From Streptomyces griseus subsp. griseus (GTDB lineage: Bacteria > Actinomycetota > Actinomycetes > Streptomycetales > Streptomycetaceae), in the NCBI RefSeq assembly GCF_000720255.1, contig NZ_JOJE01000014.1:1-64000 (forward strand): 64,000 nt of DNA, given 5' to 3'. Below are positions 6,507 to 14,685 of this stretch, piece after piece (positions within the stretch are counted from its first letter, which is position 1; each line of letters starts with the position of its first letter). The notes below the pieces were generated by a model that did no database searches, was not told the origin of the DNA, and saw only the letters and a list, made by a program, of their open reading frames with translations. A program made the position numbers and the translations under genes.

Positions 6507-8165
6507 GTGCGCAGACCCAGACGATCAGGCGGACGACGACTGCTCCAACTCCTCGCGGCCGCCGCACTCACGGTCACCGCGTCCATGACGGCCTCCGCTC
6601 ACTCCGCCGCCTCGGCAGCCGCGCCCGGCAGCCCGGCGCTCACGCCACCCCTGGGCTGGAACAGCTGGAACAGCTTCGGATGCGGGATCACCGAGGCCCA
6701 GGTCCGCCAGGCCGCCGACGCGATGGTGTCCTCGGGCATGCGGGACGCCGGTTACCGGTACGTGGTGGTCGACGACTGCTGGTTCGACCCGCAGCGCGAC
6801 GGGGCGGGCAACCTGCGCGCCAACCCGTCCAAGTTCCCGAGCGGGATGAAGGCGCTCGGCGACTACATCCACGGCAAGGGCCTGAAGTTCGGCATCTACC
6901 AGGTGCCGGGCGATCGCACGTGCGCGCAGACCTCCGGCGCCTATCCGGGGTCGACGGGCAGCAGGGGACACGAGGCCCAGGACGCCGCCACGTTCGCGTC
7001 GTGGGGCGTCGACTACCTCAAGTACGACTGGTGTTCCTCCAGCGGCACCCGAGACGAACAGGTCGCGCGGTTCACGCTGATGCGGGACGCCCTGCGCGCC
7101 ACCGGGCGGCCGATCGTCTACAGCATCAACCCCAACAGCTTCCACGCCATCACCGGAGCCACCTACAACTGGGGCGAGGTCGCCGATCTGTGGCGGACGA
7201 CCGAGGACCTGCTCGACATCTGGCAGAACGGCAACACCAACAGCTATCCGATGGGCGTCGGCAACGTCCTCGACGTCACCGCGCCGCTCGCGGCGCAGTC
7301 GGGCCCGGGACACTGGAACGACCCCGACATGCTGGTCGTGGGCCGGCCCGGCCTGTCCCTGACGGAGTCCCGTTCCCACTTCGCCCTGTGGTCGCTGCTC
7401 GGGGCGCCGCTCATGGCCGGCAACGACATCCGCACCATGTCCGCCGACGTGAGCGCGATCCTGCGCAACCCACGTCTGCTCGCGGTGAACCAGGATTCCC
7501 TGGGCGCCGGTGGGCGCAGGGTGCGCGACGACGGCAGCACCGAGGTGTTCGCCAAGCCCCTGTCCGACGGCTCGGTCGCGGTCGGCCTGTTCAACCGCGG
7601 ATCAGGCGCCGTGACGGTCACCACCTCGGCCGCGCAAGTCGGGCTGTCCGGGGGGTCGTTCACCCTGACGGACCTGTGGACCGGCGGTACGTCGAGCACG
7701 TCCGGGCAGATCTCGGCGAGCGTCCCCGCGCACGGTGCGGCGGTGTTCCGGGTGACCGGCGGCAGCCCGCTGGCCGCCACCACCTCGCGGCTGCGCGGCA
7801 ACGCGTCCGGCCGCTGCCTGGACGTCGACAACGCCTCCACCGCGTCGGGAGCCGCAGCGGTGCTCTGGGACTGTCACACGGCCGCCAACCAACTGTGGAC
7901 CACCTGGGCCGGCGGCGAGATCCGCGTCTTCGGCGACAAGTGCCTGGACGCCTACAACCAGGGAACCACCGACGGCACCCGGGTCATCACCTGGCCCTGC
8001 AACGGCCAGGACAACCAGAAGTGGACCGTCGGCTCCGACGGTTCCCTCCGCAACGTCCACGCAGGGCTGTGCCTGGACGCCGACCGGGCCGACACCGCCA
8101 ACGGAACGCGCCTGGTCCTGTGGAGCTGCAACGGCCGGACCACCCAGAAGTGGAGCCGCACATGA
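6507..8165 (+). CDS. Secreted GH27 alpha-galactosidase with C-terminal CBM13
   Basis: 552 residues from a GTG with AAAGGAG five bases upstream. The signal peptide spans about 1-39. Residues about 42-400 are a GH27 barrel plus beta-domain: PPLGWNSWNSFG, VVVDDCW (Asp89/Asp90), GIYQVPGDRTC, nucleophile Asp174 in LKYDWC and acid/base Asp234 in WRTTED. Residues about 425-552 form a ricin-type trefoil (CBM13) with three QxW repeats. The DD pair in VVVDDCW is kept. The S. avermitilis GH27 beta-L-arabinopyranosidase has an Asp-to-Glu change in its pocket and an extra jelly-roll domain, so alpha-galactosidase is preferred here. It is the first of three genes with short gaps, probably co-transcribed, acting on galactose side groups outside the cell. 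Confidence 0.85.
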   Translation: MRRPRRSGGRRLLQLLAAAALTVTASMTASAHSAASAAAPGSPALTPPLGWNSWNSFGCGITEAQVRQAADAMVSSGMRDAGYRYVVVDDCWFDPQRDGAGNLRANPSKFPSGMKALGDYIHGKGLKFGIYQVPGDRTCAQTSGAYPGSTGSRGHEAQDAATFASWGVDYLKYDWCSSSGTRDEQVARFTLMRDALRATGRPIVYSINPNSFHAITGATYNWGEVADLWRTTEDLLDIWQNGNTNSYPMGVGNVLDVTAPLAAQSGPGHWNDPDMLVVGRPGLSLTESRSHFALWSLLGAPLMAGNDIRTMSADVSAILRNPRLLAVNQDSLGAGGRRVRDDGSTEVFAKPLSDGSVAVGLFNRGSGAVTVTTSAAQVGLSGGSFTLTDLWTGGTSSTSGQISASVPAHGAAVFRVTGGSPLAATTSRLRGNASGRCLDVDNASTASGAAAVLWDCHTAANQLWTTWAGGEIRVFGDKCLDAYNQGTTDGTRVITWPCNGQDNQKWTVGSDGSLRNVHAGLCLDADRADTANGTRLVLWSCNGRTTQKWSRT

Positions 8166-8223
8166 GGGACGCAGCGCACCCGCCAACGGCTCGCCCGCCC
8201 GCCGTCGCCCCCAGGAGGCCGCG

Positions 8224-9672
8224 ATGATCCCGGCTCGGCCGTCTCCCACCGCCGGCACCAGGCTCACCCGGGCAGTCGCCTGGACCCTGGGCCTGCTGCT
8301 GGCGTTCGCCGTCGTTCCCGCCGCGGTCAACCCCACCGCCGCCCGGGCCGACAACCCCATCGTCCAGCACGTCTACACCGCCGACCCGGCCCCCTTGGTC
8401 CACAACGGGCGGGTCTACCTCTACACCGGGCACGACGAGGACGGCTCCACCTACTTCACCATGAAGGACTGGCGGGTGTGGTCCTCCGCCGACATGGTCA
8501 ACTGGACCGACCACGGTTCACCGCTCAGCCTGGCCACCTTCAGCTGGGCGTCCGCCGACGCGTGGGCCGGACAGGCCGTGGAGCGCAACGGCCGGTTCTA
8601 CTGGTACGTGCCCGTGAAGAACCGGGCGACCGGCCGGATGGCGATCGGCGTGGCGGTGTCGGACAGCCCCACCGGCCCGTTCCGGGACGCCATCGGCCGT
8701 CCGCTGGTGGAGAACGGGGAGATCGACCCGACCGTCTTCATCGACGACAACGGCCAGGCGTACCTGTACTGGGGCAACCCGAATCTGACGTACGTCAGGC
8801 TGAACGCCGACATGACGTCCTACTCGGGCAGCCCCACGAGGATCCCGCTCACCACCGCGGGGTTCGGCACCCGCACCGGTGACCCCAACCGCCCCACGCT
8901 GTACGAGGAGGGCCCCTGGGTCTACAAGCGCAACGGCCTGTACTACATGGTGTTCGCGGCCAAGTGCTGCTCCGAGTTCATCGCCTACTCCACGGCGCCC
9001 GGCCCGACCGGGCCCTGGACCTACCGCGGGACGGTCATGCCCACCCAGGGCAGCAGCTTCACCAACCACCCCGGGATCGTGGACTTCAAGGGCAGTTCGT
9101 ACTTCTTCTACCACAACGGCGCACTTCCGGGCGGCGGTGGCTTCACCCGCTCGGTAGCGGTGGAGAAGTTCGCCTACAACGCCGACGGCACGATCCCGGT
9201 GATCAACATGACGAACGGCGGCGCCCCCCAGAACGGCACGCTCAACCCGTACGTACGCCAGGAGGCCGAGACGCTCGCCTGGGGATCCGGGATCGAGACG
9301 GAACCGGCCGGCGAAGGCGGAATGAACGTCGGCTGGATCGACAACGGCGACTACATCAAGGTCAAGGGCGTGGCCTTCGGGCCGGGCGCGTCCTCCTTCA
9401 CCGCGCGCGTGGCCTCGGGCAGCGGCGGCGGCACCGTCGAACTGCGCCTGGGGTCGCCGAGCGGGACGGTCGTGGGCCGGTGCGCCGTGCCGAACACCGG
9501 GGGCTGGCAGAACTGGACGACGGTGACCTGTCCGGTCGCCGGCGCGGCCGGAACCCAGGACCTCTACCTGCGGTTCAGCGGCGGCAGCGGCTACCTCCTC
9601 AACCTGAACTGGTGGCAGTTCACCCCCGGCACCTCCCGCACCCCAGTCGCCACCGTGACGGCACCGCGGTAA
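8224..9672 (+). CDS. Secreted GH43 arabinofuranosidase/xylosidase with CBM6
   Basis: 482 residues, AGGAGG five bases before the ATG, 58 bp after the GH27 stop. Signal peptide to about residue 42. The GH43 propeller covers about 45-335, with base Asp54 (YTADPAP), modulator Asp168 (GEIDPT) and acid Glu229 (YEEGPW). Residues about 345-470 are a CBM6 jelly roll (RQEAETLAW, GWIDNGDYIKV, LNLNWWQF), which usually binds xylan or other beta-glucans. The GH43 type with CBM6 resembles arabinoxylan arabinofuranohydrolases, which remove arabinose from xylan, but GH43 specificity is hard to call. It is the second gene of the GH27-GH43-CE1 unit. Confidence 0.82.
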   Translation: MIPARPSPTAGTRLTRAVAWTLGLLLAFAVVPAAVNPTAARADNPIVQHVYTADPAPLVHNGRVYLYTGHDEDGSTYFTMKDWRVWSSADMVNWTDHGSPLSLATFSWASADAWAGQAVERNGRFYWYVPVKNRATGRMAIGVAVSDSPTGPFRDAIGRPLVENGEIDPTVFIDDNGQAYLYWGNPNLTYVRLNADMTSYSGSPTRIPLTTAGFGTRTGDPNRPTLYEEGPWVYKRNGLYYMVFAAKCCSEFIAYSTAPGPTGPWTYRGTVMPTQGSSFTNHPGIVDFKGSSYFFYHNGALPGGGGFTRSVAVEKFAYNADGTIPVINMTNGGAPQNGTLNPYVRQEAETLAWGSGIETEPAGEGGMNVGWIDNGDYIKVKGVAFGPGASSFTARVASGSGGGTVELRLGSPSGTVVGRCAVPNTGGWQNWTTVTCPVAGAAGTQDLYLRFSGGSGYLLNLNWWQFTPGTSRTPVATVTAPR

Positions 9673-9690
9673 CCACAGAAGGGCAGTTGC

Positions 9691-10977
9691 ATGACGACAA
9701 GGACAAGATCCCTCTTATGGCCCGCCCTGGTCGCGGTGCTGGTCGTCCTGAGCATGGGCGGCACCGCACTGGGTCTCGGCCAGGGCGAGAACACCGAGCT
9801 CACGGCGTCCGGCACGGCTGCCGCACCCCCGCGCGCCGCTGCCGCGAGCGCCGGCTGTGGCAAGGCACCCACCCTGACGAGCGGTACGTACACGATCCAG
9901 AGCGGTGGCAAGAACCGGAGCTTCATCCTGCGGGTCCCGGACGGCTACGACCGCAACCGCGCCTACCGGCTGGTCTTCGGGTTCCACTGGCTGGGCGGCA
10001 CCTCCACCGACGTCGCCACGGGCCGCACCGTGGAAACGGGCACCTGGGCCTACTACGGGCTCCAGCGGCTGGCGAACAACAGTGCCGTCTTCGTCGCACC
10101 CCAGGGCCTCAACAACGGCTGGGCAAACTCCGGCGGCGAGGACGTCGCCCTCGTCGACGACATCATCCGGCGCATCGAGTCGGACCTGTGCGTCGACACG
10201 ACCCAGCGCTTCGCTCTGGGATTCAGCTACGGCGCCGCCATGTCGTACGCACTGGCCTGTTCCCGTGCGACGGTCTTCCGCGCGGTCGCGGTGCAGAGTG
10301 GTGGGCAGCTCAGCGGATGCAGCGGCGGAACGCAGCCCATCGCCTACCTCGGAGTGCACGGCCTCAGGGACAACGTCCTCGGCATCTCCGGCGGACGGGC
10401 GCTGCGGGACAGGTTCGTCAGGAACAACGGCTGCACCCCCCAGAACCCGCCCGAGCCCGCGCAGGGCAGCCTGACCCACCGGGTCACCACCTACTCGGGC
10501 TGCTCGGCCGGACACCCCGTCGCCTGGGCCGCGTTCGACGAAGGACACATCGCCGCTCCCCACGACGGGGCCCCCGGTGACAGCGGCAGGACCTGGGTTC
10601 CGGGAGAGGTGTGGAAGTTCTTCACACAGTTCCAGACCTCCGAGCCGTCGCCGGAGACCGGCACCTGCCGGGTCACCGCCACCGTCAGCGCGTGGAACAC
10701 CGGTCTGACCGCGAACATCACCCTCACCAACACCGGCACCACCGCGGTCGACGGCTGGTCCCTGGTCCTCACGCTGCCCGACGGCCAGCGCATCACGTCC
10801 GGCTGGAACGCCGACTACTCGCCCGCCTCCGGCCATGTGACGGCCAGGAACGCCGCCCACAACGCCACCATCGCCCCCGGCGCGTCCGTCGGCATCGGTT
10901 TCCAGGCCACCCACACCGGCAACACCGCCCCGCCTGGCTCCTACACCCTCAACGGCACGGCCTGCAGCGTCACATGA
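9691..10977 (+). CDS. Secreted CE1/LpqC-type feruloyl (or polyester) esterase with CBM2
   Basis: 428 residues, 18 bp after the GH43 stop and so co-transcribed. A signal peptide or N-terminal anchor spans about 1-33. Residues about 55-320 are an alpha/beta-hydrolase of the PHB-depolymerase/feruloyl-esterase type: GFHWLGG oxyanion region, GFSYG elbow with Ser179, and a His in FDEGHIA. Residues about 328-428 are a CBM2 cellulose-binding module (WNTGLTANITLTNTG, WSLVLTLPDGQ, Trp-rich sheet, paired cysteines). Cleaving ferulate esters on arabinose side chains would complement the GH43 enzyme. A close paralogue at 29118-30461 carries CBM13 in place of CBM2. Confidence 0.8.
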   Translation: MTTRTRSLLWPALVAVLVVLSMGGTALGLGQGENTELTASGTAAAPPRAAAASAGCGKAPTLTSGTYTIQSGGKNRSFILRVPDGYDRNRAYRLVFGFHWLGGTSTDVATGRTVETGTWAYYGLQRLANNSAVFVAPQGLNNGWANSGGEDVALVDDIIRRIESDLCVDTTQRFALGFSYGAAMSYALACSRATVFRAVAVQSGGQLSGCSGGTQPIAYLGVHGLRDNVLGISGGRALRDRFVRNNGCTPQNPPEPAQGSLTHRVTTYSGCSAGHPVAWAAFDEGHIAAPHDGAPGDSGRTWVPGEVWKFFTQFQTSEPSPETGTCRVTATVSAWNTGLTANITLTNTGTTAVDGWSLVLTLPDGQRITSGWNADYSPASGHVTARNAAHNATIAPGASVGIGFQATHTGNTAPPGSYTLNGTACSVT

Positions 10978-10980
10978 GCT

Positions 10981-11070
10981 GACGTGACCGGGTGGGCCGG
11001 CTCCGCGAAGAAGCGGCCCGCCCGGCAGCTCCCGGCGCCGGGCGGCAGTCACACACCCGGCGCCGGTCAC
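10981..11070. terminator. Bidirectional terminator region between convergent genes
   Basis: The 94-bp gap between the CE1-CBM2 stop and the GH12 stop holds nested inverted repeats. TGACGTGACCGG near 10981 pairs with CCGGTCACGTCA near 11060, and inside it GGGTGGGCCG pairs with CGGCCCGCCC apart from one wobble. Such structures end transcription from both sides in Streptomyces without a U-tract. Confidence 0.55.
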
Positions 11071-11071
11071 G

Positions 11072-12196
11072 TCACGCCTTGGTGCAGTCCGTGCCGTTCA
11101 GGCCGAAGGCGGCCGGCGCGGCGAAGGAGCCGCTGTAGCTGCCCTGGAAGCCGAAGGTCTGGCTGCCTCCGGGGGCGATGCTCGCGTTGTGCGTCAGGCC
11201 GCTCGCCGTGACGGCTCCCGAGGAGGGGGCGACGGAGGCGTTCCAGGCGCTGGTGATCTGCTGTCCGGAGGGCAGGGTGAAGGCGAGGCGCCAGCCGTCG
11301 ACGGGTGCCGAACCGGTGTTGGCGACGGTGACGTTCGCGGTGAAGCCCCCCTGCCACACGTTCGTGGCGTATGACACGGTGCACGCCGTGGAACCGCCCG
11401 GACCGCCCGGCCCACCGCTCGTGTTGACGGTCGACGAGAACGAGTTCACGGTCAGCCCCGTGCCGTTCTGCCACGGCTCGAAACCGGCCTGGACACTGGT
11501 CAGGTACCAGCTGTTCTGCGCCAGCCCGCGCGCGACGGCCTGCCGGACGAAGTCCATCACGTCGAAGCTCCAGCTGCCGATCGCCGAGGGGGCGACGAAG
11601 GACAGCACACGGTTGGTGCCGTTGCTGCCCGACCAGACCTGCCAGGAGCGTCCGCCCACGGTGGCCGTGCCGACCTGAGAACCGATCGGCTGGATCGGCC
11701 CCACCTTGTTGAGCCAGATCATGATCTCGGTCTGGTTCACGCCGTCGGTGCGGGGCGTCGGGTCCAGCCAGATGTCGTAAGAGGCGTTGTACACGGCATC
11801 GCCGACGTAGCCGTAGGAGATGCTGCTCGGCGCGCTGGAGATGCCGGCGAGCTGCGCGGGGAGCCGGGTCCCCGGCGAGCAGTTGGTGTAGTGGCAGCCG
11901 TTGAAGACGGAAGGGTACGACTTCGGTGCGCCGTTCGTGGGCACGGAGCCGTCGGCCCGACTGACCCGGAAGCCGGTGTCGGTGGTGGTGACGCACTGGG
12001 GCGCGCCGGTGTTCCAGCGGTTGTTCTGGACGACGTAGCGCCCCTGGATGACGGCGGAGCCGAACTCTTCGCAGACAGTGGTGTCGGCCTGGGCGGGTGG
12101 CGTGGCGGCGACGAGTGCGGCGATGACGGCGAGCGCCGTCACCAGGGCGCCCAACGCGTCGCGCAGGGTGGGGAGAAGGCGCGGTAAGGGTGGCAT
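11072..12196 (-). CDS. Secreted GH12 endo-beta-1,4-glucanase with CBM2
   Basis: 374 residues, CelB type. The ATG has GGAAAGAGG upstream on the minus strand, and the signal peptide ends near AQA (about 36). Residues about 40-255 are a GH12 jelly roll, with nucleophile Glu157 (TEIMIWL) and acid/base Glu240 (VQAGFEPW). A Gly/Pro linker leads to a CBM2 at about 272-374. The usual role is hydrolysis of amorphous cellulose or mixed-linkage glucan. A perfect 14-bp CebR-type palindrome lies 69 bp upstream, so induction by cello-oligosaccharides is likely. It is convergent with the GH27 operon. Confidence 0.9.
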   Translation of the reverse strand: MPPLPRLLPTLRDALGALVTALAVIAALVAATPPAQADTTVCEEFGSAVIQGRYVVQNNRWNTGAPQCVTTTDTGFRVSRADGSVPTNGAPKSYPSVFNGCHYTNCSPGTRLPAQLAGISSAPSSISYGYVGDAVYNASYDIWLDPTPRTDGVNQTEIMIWLNKVGPIQPIGSQVGTATVGGRSWQVWSGSNGTNRVLSFVAPSAIGSWSFDVMDFVRQAVARGLAQNSWYLTSVQAGFEPWQNGTGLTVNSFSSTVNTSGGPGGPGGSTACTVSYATNVWQGGFTANVTVANTGSAPVDGWRLAFTLPSGQQITSAWNASVAPSSGAVTASGLTHNASIAPGGSQTFGFQGSYSGSFAAPAAFGLNGTDCTKA

Positions 12197-12264
12197 GCGG
12201 GGCCTCTTTCCGGAGGTACGGCTGTGTTCGGGGGGCGTGCCGGCGCTCCCGTCACCCCCCCGGT

Positions 12265-12278
12265 TGGGAGCGCTCCCA
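12265..12278. promoter_or_regulatory. CebR-type operator TGGGAGCGCTCCCA
   Basis: A perfect 14-bp palindrome identical to the known CebR recognition sequence of Streptomyces, 69 bp before the GH12 start codon. CebR is a LacI-family repressor released by cellobiose or cellotriose. This places the GH12-CBM2 gene in the cellulose regulon. The cebR gene itself is not in the window. Confidence 0.85.
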
Positions 12279-12465
12279 TGTCTCCATCTGTCCCGGACTG
12301 TAAGGCTTGATCATGCTCATGACAACCCTGCTCTTGGGTTCCTGCGGCGGCGCTCCTGAGACGTGCGCAAACCGCCCCGGGCCATCAGGCTCGGAGCGGC
12401 TGCGCATCGCCCTGGCGGCGATCCGGGCACCCGGCATCACCCGGCCCGCAGGCCGGTTGTGGGTG

Positions 12466-13803
12466 TCACGCCAGACCGAACCGCTCGGCGTGAACCTGCC
12501 GGTGGGGCACCTTCAGTCCGCGCAGAGCGCCGAGCACGGACGAGGTCATGCCGGGCGGGCCGCAGACGTACACGTCGCGTTCGGTGATGTCGGGAACGAG
12601 GGCGCGGAGACCTTCCGGCTCGAACGGTGAGCTGCCCTCCCCGGTGCGGCCCGTGAGCAGGTGCAGCCGCCCGCCGCGGTCCGCGACCAGGTCGCGTACC
12701 TCCTCGACCAGCACGGCGTCGTTCTCGCCGCGCACCCGGTAGAGCACGACGATGTCGCCGGCCGGTTCCTCCTCTAGCAGGGCTCGAACCGGCGTGATTC
12801 CCACCCCTCCGGCGATCAGCAGTACGCCGGGCCGTGTTCGGTGCAGCGAGGTGAACGCCCCGTACGGCCCCTCGACGAACGCGCGGGTCCCGATGGGGAG
12901 GCCGCGCAGGCCGGCGCTGGCGTTGCCGACCGCCTTGGCGGTGAGACGCAACGTCCGGCCGTCGGGTGCTGCGGACAGGGAGAACGGATTGGCCGACCAC
13001 CAGTGGCTGTGTCCGGGAAAGCGCCATATGCAGAACTGGCCCGCACGGGCCGGCAGCCTGTCGAGATGACGGCCGGTGACGTGCACCGACACCACGTCGT
13101 TCGACTCCGGCACCACCGCCGTGACCCGGAACCGGTGGTAGGCGTTGCGCCACAGCGGCATGACGATCCGGCCCGTGACCAGGGCGCCGAAGGCGAACAG
13201 CCACAGGGCCCACCAGTAGAGCTTCGCGGTCGCGGAGTAGCTGAAGGTCGTGGTCTCCAGCAGCTGGTGGACGAAGGACAGTCCCAACGCCACGTACAGC
13301 AGGAGGTGCAGGCCGTGCCAGATCTCGTACCGCAGGCGCCGTCTGACGTACCGGGCGGACACCGCGGCGACCGCGACGACGATCGCCGCGGCACACATCC
13401 CGAGCAGGGAGGCCGGCACCCCCGCCAGTGCCCCGAACGTCTTCGTCGCCGACGCGCCGTCGAGCCTCGCATAGCCCAGCACCACCAGCACGGCGTGGGT
13501 GAGGACGGTCCACAGCAGGGTGAAGCCGAGCCACCGGTGCCACACCGTCAACCGGTCCATGCCGATACGGCGGTCCAGCCAGGGCAGCCGGGCCACCAGC
13601 AGCAGCTGGAACAGAAGCAGCACGGCGGCGTGCAGTCCGAAGAACTTGGCGACCGTGAGCACCCCGTTCTTGCCGGTTCCGGCGGTGAGGAACAAGGCCT
13701 CGACGATCACCAGGTTGACGATGACGAACGTCCACAGCGCCCACCGCGCCGCGACGACCGGAGGTATGGTGCCTTGCCGCACCCGTGAAATCGTCGCCTC
13801 CAC
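12466..13803 (-). CDS. Ferric-reductase-like transmembrane flavo-oxidoreductase
   Basis: 445 residues from a GTG start with AGGGGAAG just upstream. Six to seven membrane helices fill about 18-215; the histidines in HRWLGFTLLWTVLTHAV and WHGLHLLLYV are likely haem ligands. Residues about 220-320 form an FAD-binding domain (GQFCIWRF, NPFSLSAAPDG), and about 320-445 an NAD(P)-binding domain (IAGGVGITPVRAL, VYVCGPPGM). Such proteins move electrons from cytoplasmic NAD(P)H to haem and on to extracellular acceptors such as ferric iron. It does not obviously belong to the glycan genes. It is divergent from the broken LacI gene across a region with a strong palindrome. Confidence 0.78.
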   Translation of the reverse strand: MEATISRVRQGTIPPVVAARWALWTFVIVNLVIVEALFLTAGTGKNGVLTVAKFFGLHAAVLLLFQLLLVARLPWLDRRIGMDRLTVWHRWLGFTLLWTVLTHAVLVVLGYARLDGASATKTFGALAGVPASLLGMCAAAIVVAVAAVSARYVRRRLRYEIWHGLHLLLYVALGLSFVHQLLETTTFSYSATAKLYWWALWLFAFGALVTGRIVMPLWRNAYHRFRVTAVVPESNDVVSVHVTGRHLDRLPARAGQFCIWRFPGHSHWWSANPFSLSAAPDGRTLRLTAKAVGNASAGLRGLPIGTRAFVEGPYGAFTSLHRTRPGVLLIAGGVGITPVRALLEEEPAGDIVVLYRVRGENDAVLVEEVRDLVADRGGRLHLLTGRTGEGSSPFEPEGLRALVPDITERDVYVCGPPGMTSSVLGALRGLKVPHRQVHAERFGLA

Positions 13804-13905
13804 CGCTTCCCCTTTTGGTCATGTGCTCTCGTGAACCCGTCGGACGCCCGGACAGACACACAGGTCGTGGCCGGAAACGACCGCCGTGGCCGGTACGCTG
13901 AGTGA

Positions 13906-13917
13906 TTAAGGCCTTAA
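13906..13917. promoter_or_regulatory. Perfect palindrome TTAAGGCCTTAA
   Basis: Twelve bases, perfectly symmetrical and AT-rich at the ends, between the divergent flavo-oxidoreductase gene and the LacI-family remnant. LacI-type regulators often bind such sites next to their own genes, so it may be the lost regulator's operator. This is inference from position. Confidence 0.4.
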
Positions 13918-13968
13918 CCACAAGCCCGTCGCAAGGCTGTTGGGGTAACAAGGGCTGTGGGGGGACGC

Positions 13969-14370
13969 ATGAAGAGCTCGCCGGTCTGGCGGCGCCCCAC
14001 GCTCGACGCCGTGGCCGCACGGGCCGGTGTGTCCGCGGCTGCGGTGTCCAACGCGCTCAACGCGCCGGACGACTGTTCGAGTCGACCAGGCAGCGTGTGC
14101 TCGCCGCGGCACGCGAACTCGGCTACAGCCCGGCCGGCACGGCCCGGGCACCGGCCCGCGGCGGCTCCGGAGTGCTCGGCCTGACCATGACGACGTACGG
14201 AGACCTCCGCGTCCCGTACACCGAGATTCCGCTGCCGGGTTCCCTGTCACCGTGGACGTGACTCAACACGCCGATGGACGGCGTCATCCACATCGATGGA
14301 CGGCGTCCTCCACATCGAACCGCGCGCCGACGAACCGGTGCGTTCACTCCTCCTGGAGCGTGGCATCGGG
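13969..14370 (+). pseudogene. Broken LacI-family transcriptional regulator
   Basis: The ATG opens a normal LacI helix-turn-helix, RPTLDAVAARAGVSAAAVSNALN. After about 37 codons the frame shifts and the hinge continues in another frame (STRQRVLAAARELGYSP, then [12 protein letters not shown]). A large deletion follows, and a third frame near 14296 gives [15 protein letters not shown] and LLLERGI, a typical piece of the ligand-binding domain. The rest is missing. A 22-bp tandem duplication (14272-14315) sits in the damaged part. The regulator lies directly upstream of the GH62 gene, whose local control has probably been lost or moved elsewhere. Confidence 0.8.
14272..14315 (+). repeat. Tandem duplication of 22 bp
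   Basis: Two adjacent 22-bp units, 14272-14293 and 14294-14315, differ at one position (A against C at unit base 15). They lie inside the decayed LacI-family gene. A 22-bp duplication shifts the frame by one base, so it may be one of the inactivating events. Confidence 0.75.
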
Positions 14371-14685
14371 TGCCGCGGGCCCTGCGAAATGTTTCGACAT
14401 CGGCAGCGAATCTTGCGAGAGGTATTGACGCCTTTCTCGGGCCGCCCCATCATCCAGGTGCTCGACACTTCGCCCCTTGTTCGATATCGCGCACACGCGC
14501 CTCCGCGTCACGCCCACCGAACGGCCGCCGAGACGCAAGGAGCATGCCGCTCATGCATATGTCATGGCCCGTCAGCTCAGCTCGGCCACTCCGCGATGCG
14601 GGACGGCGACCGCAGCACATCGACAGTCCGGGCAGCCCCTGACGGGGCAGGCCGGAACCGCTCACTGACGAAGCAAGAGGTCCCC
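14371..14685. other. Leader region of the GH62 gene with palindrome CGAAATGTTTCG
   Basis: No gene. CGAAA-TG-TTTCG at 14385-14396 resembles the CGAA-N-TTCG type operators described for Streptomyces hemicellulase genes. TTGACG at 14425-14430 is a possible -35 box with a weak partner 17 bp on. The 8-bp palindrome CGATATCG lies near 14482. These sites probably serve the GH62 gene. Confidence 0.45.

Noticed and set aside
6507..8165. Beta-L-arabinopyranosidase
   Set aside because: The pocket keeps Asp-Asp rather than Asp-to-Glu, and the extra jelly-roll domain of the known enzyme is absent.
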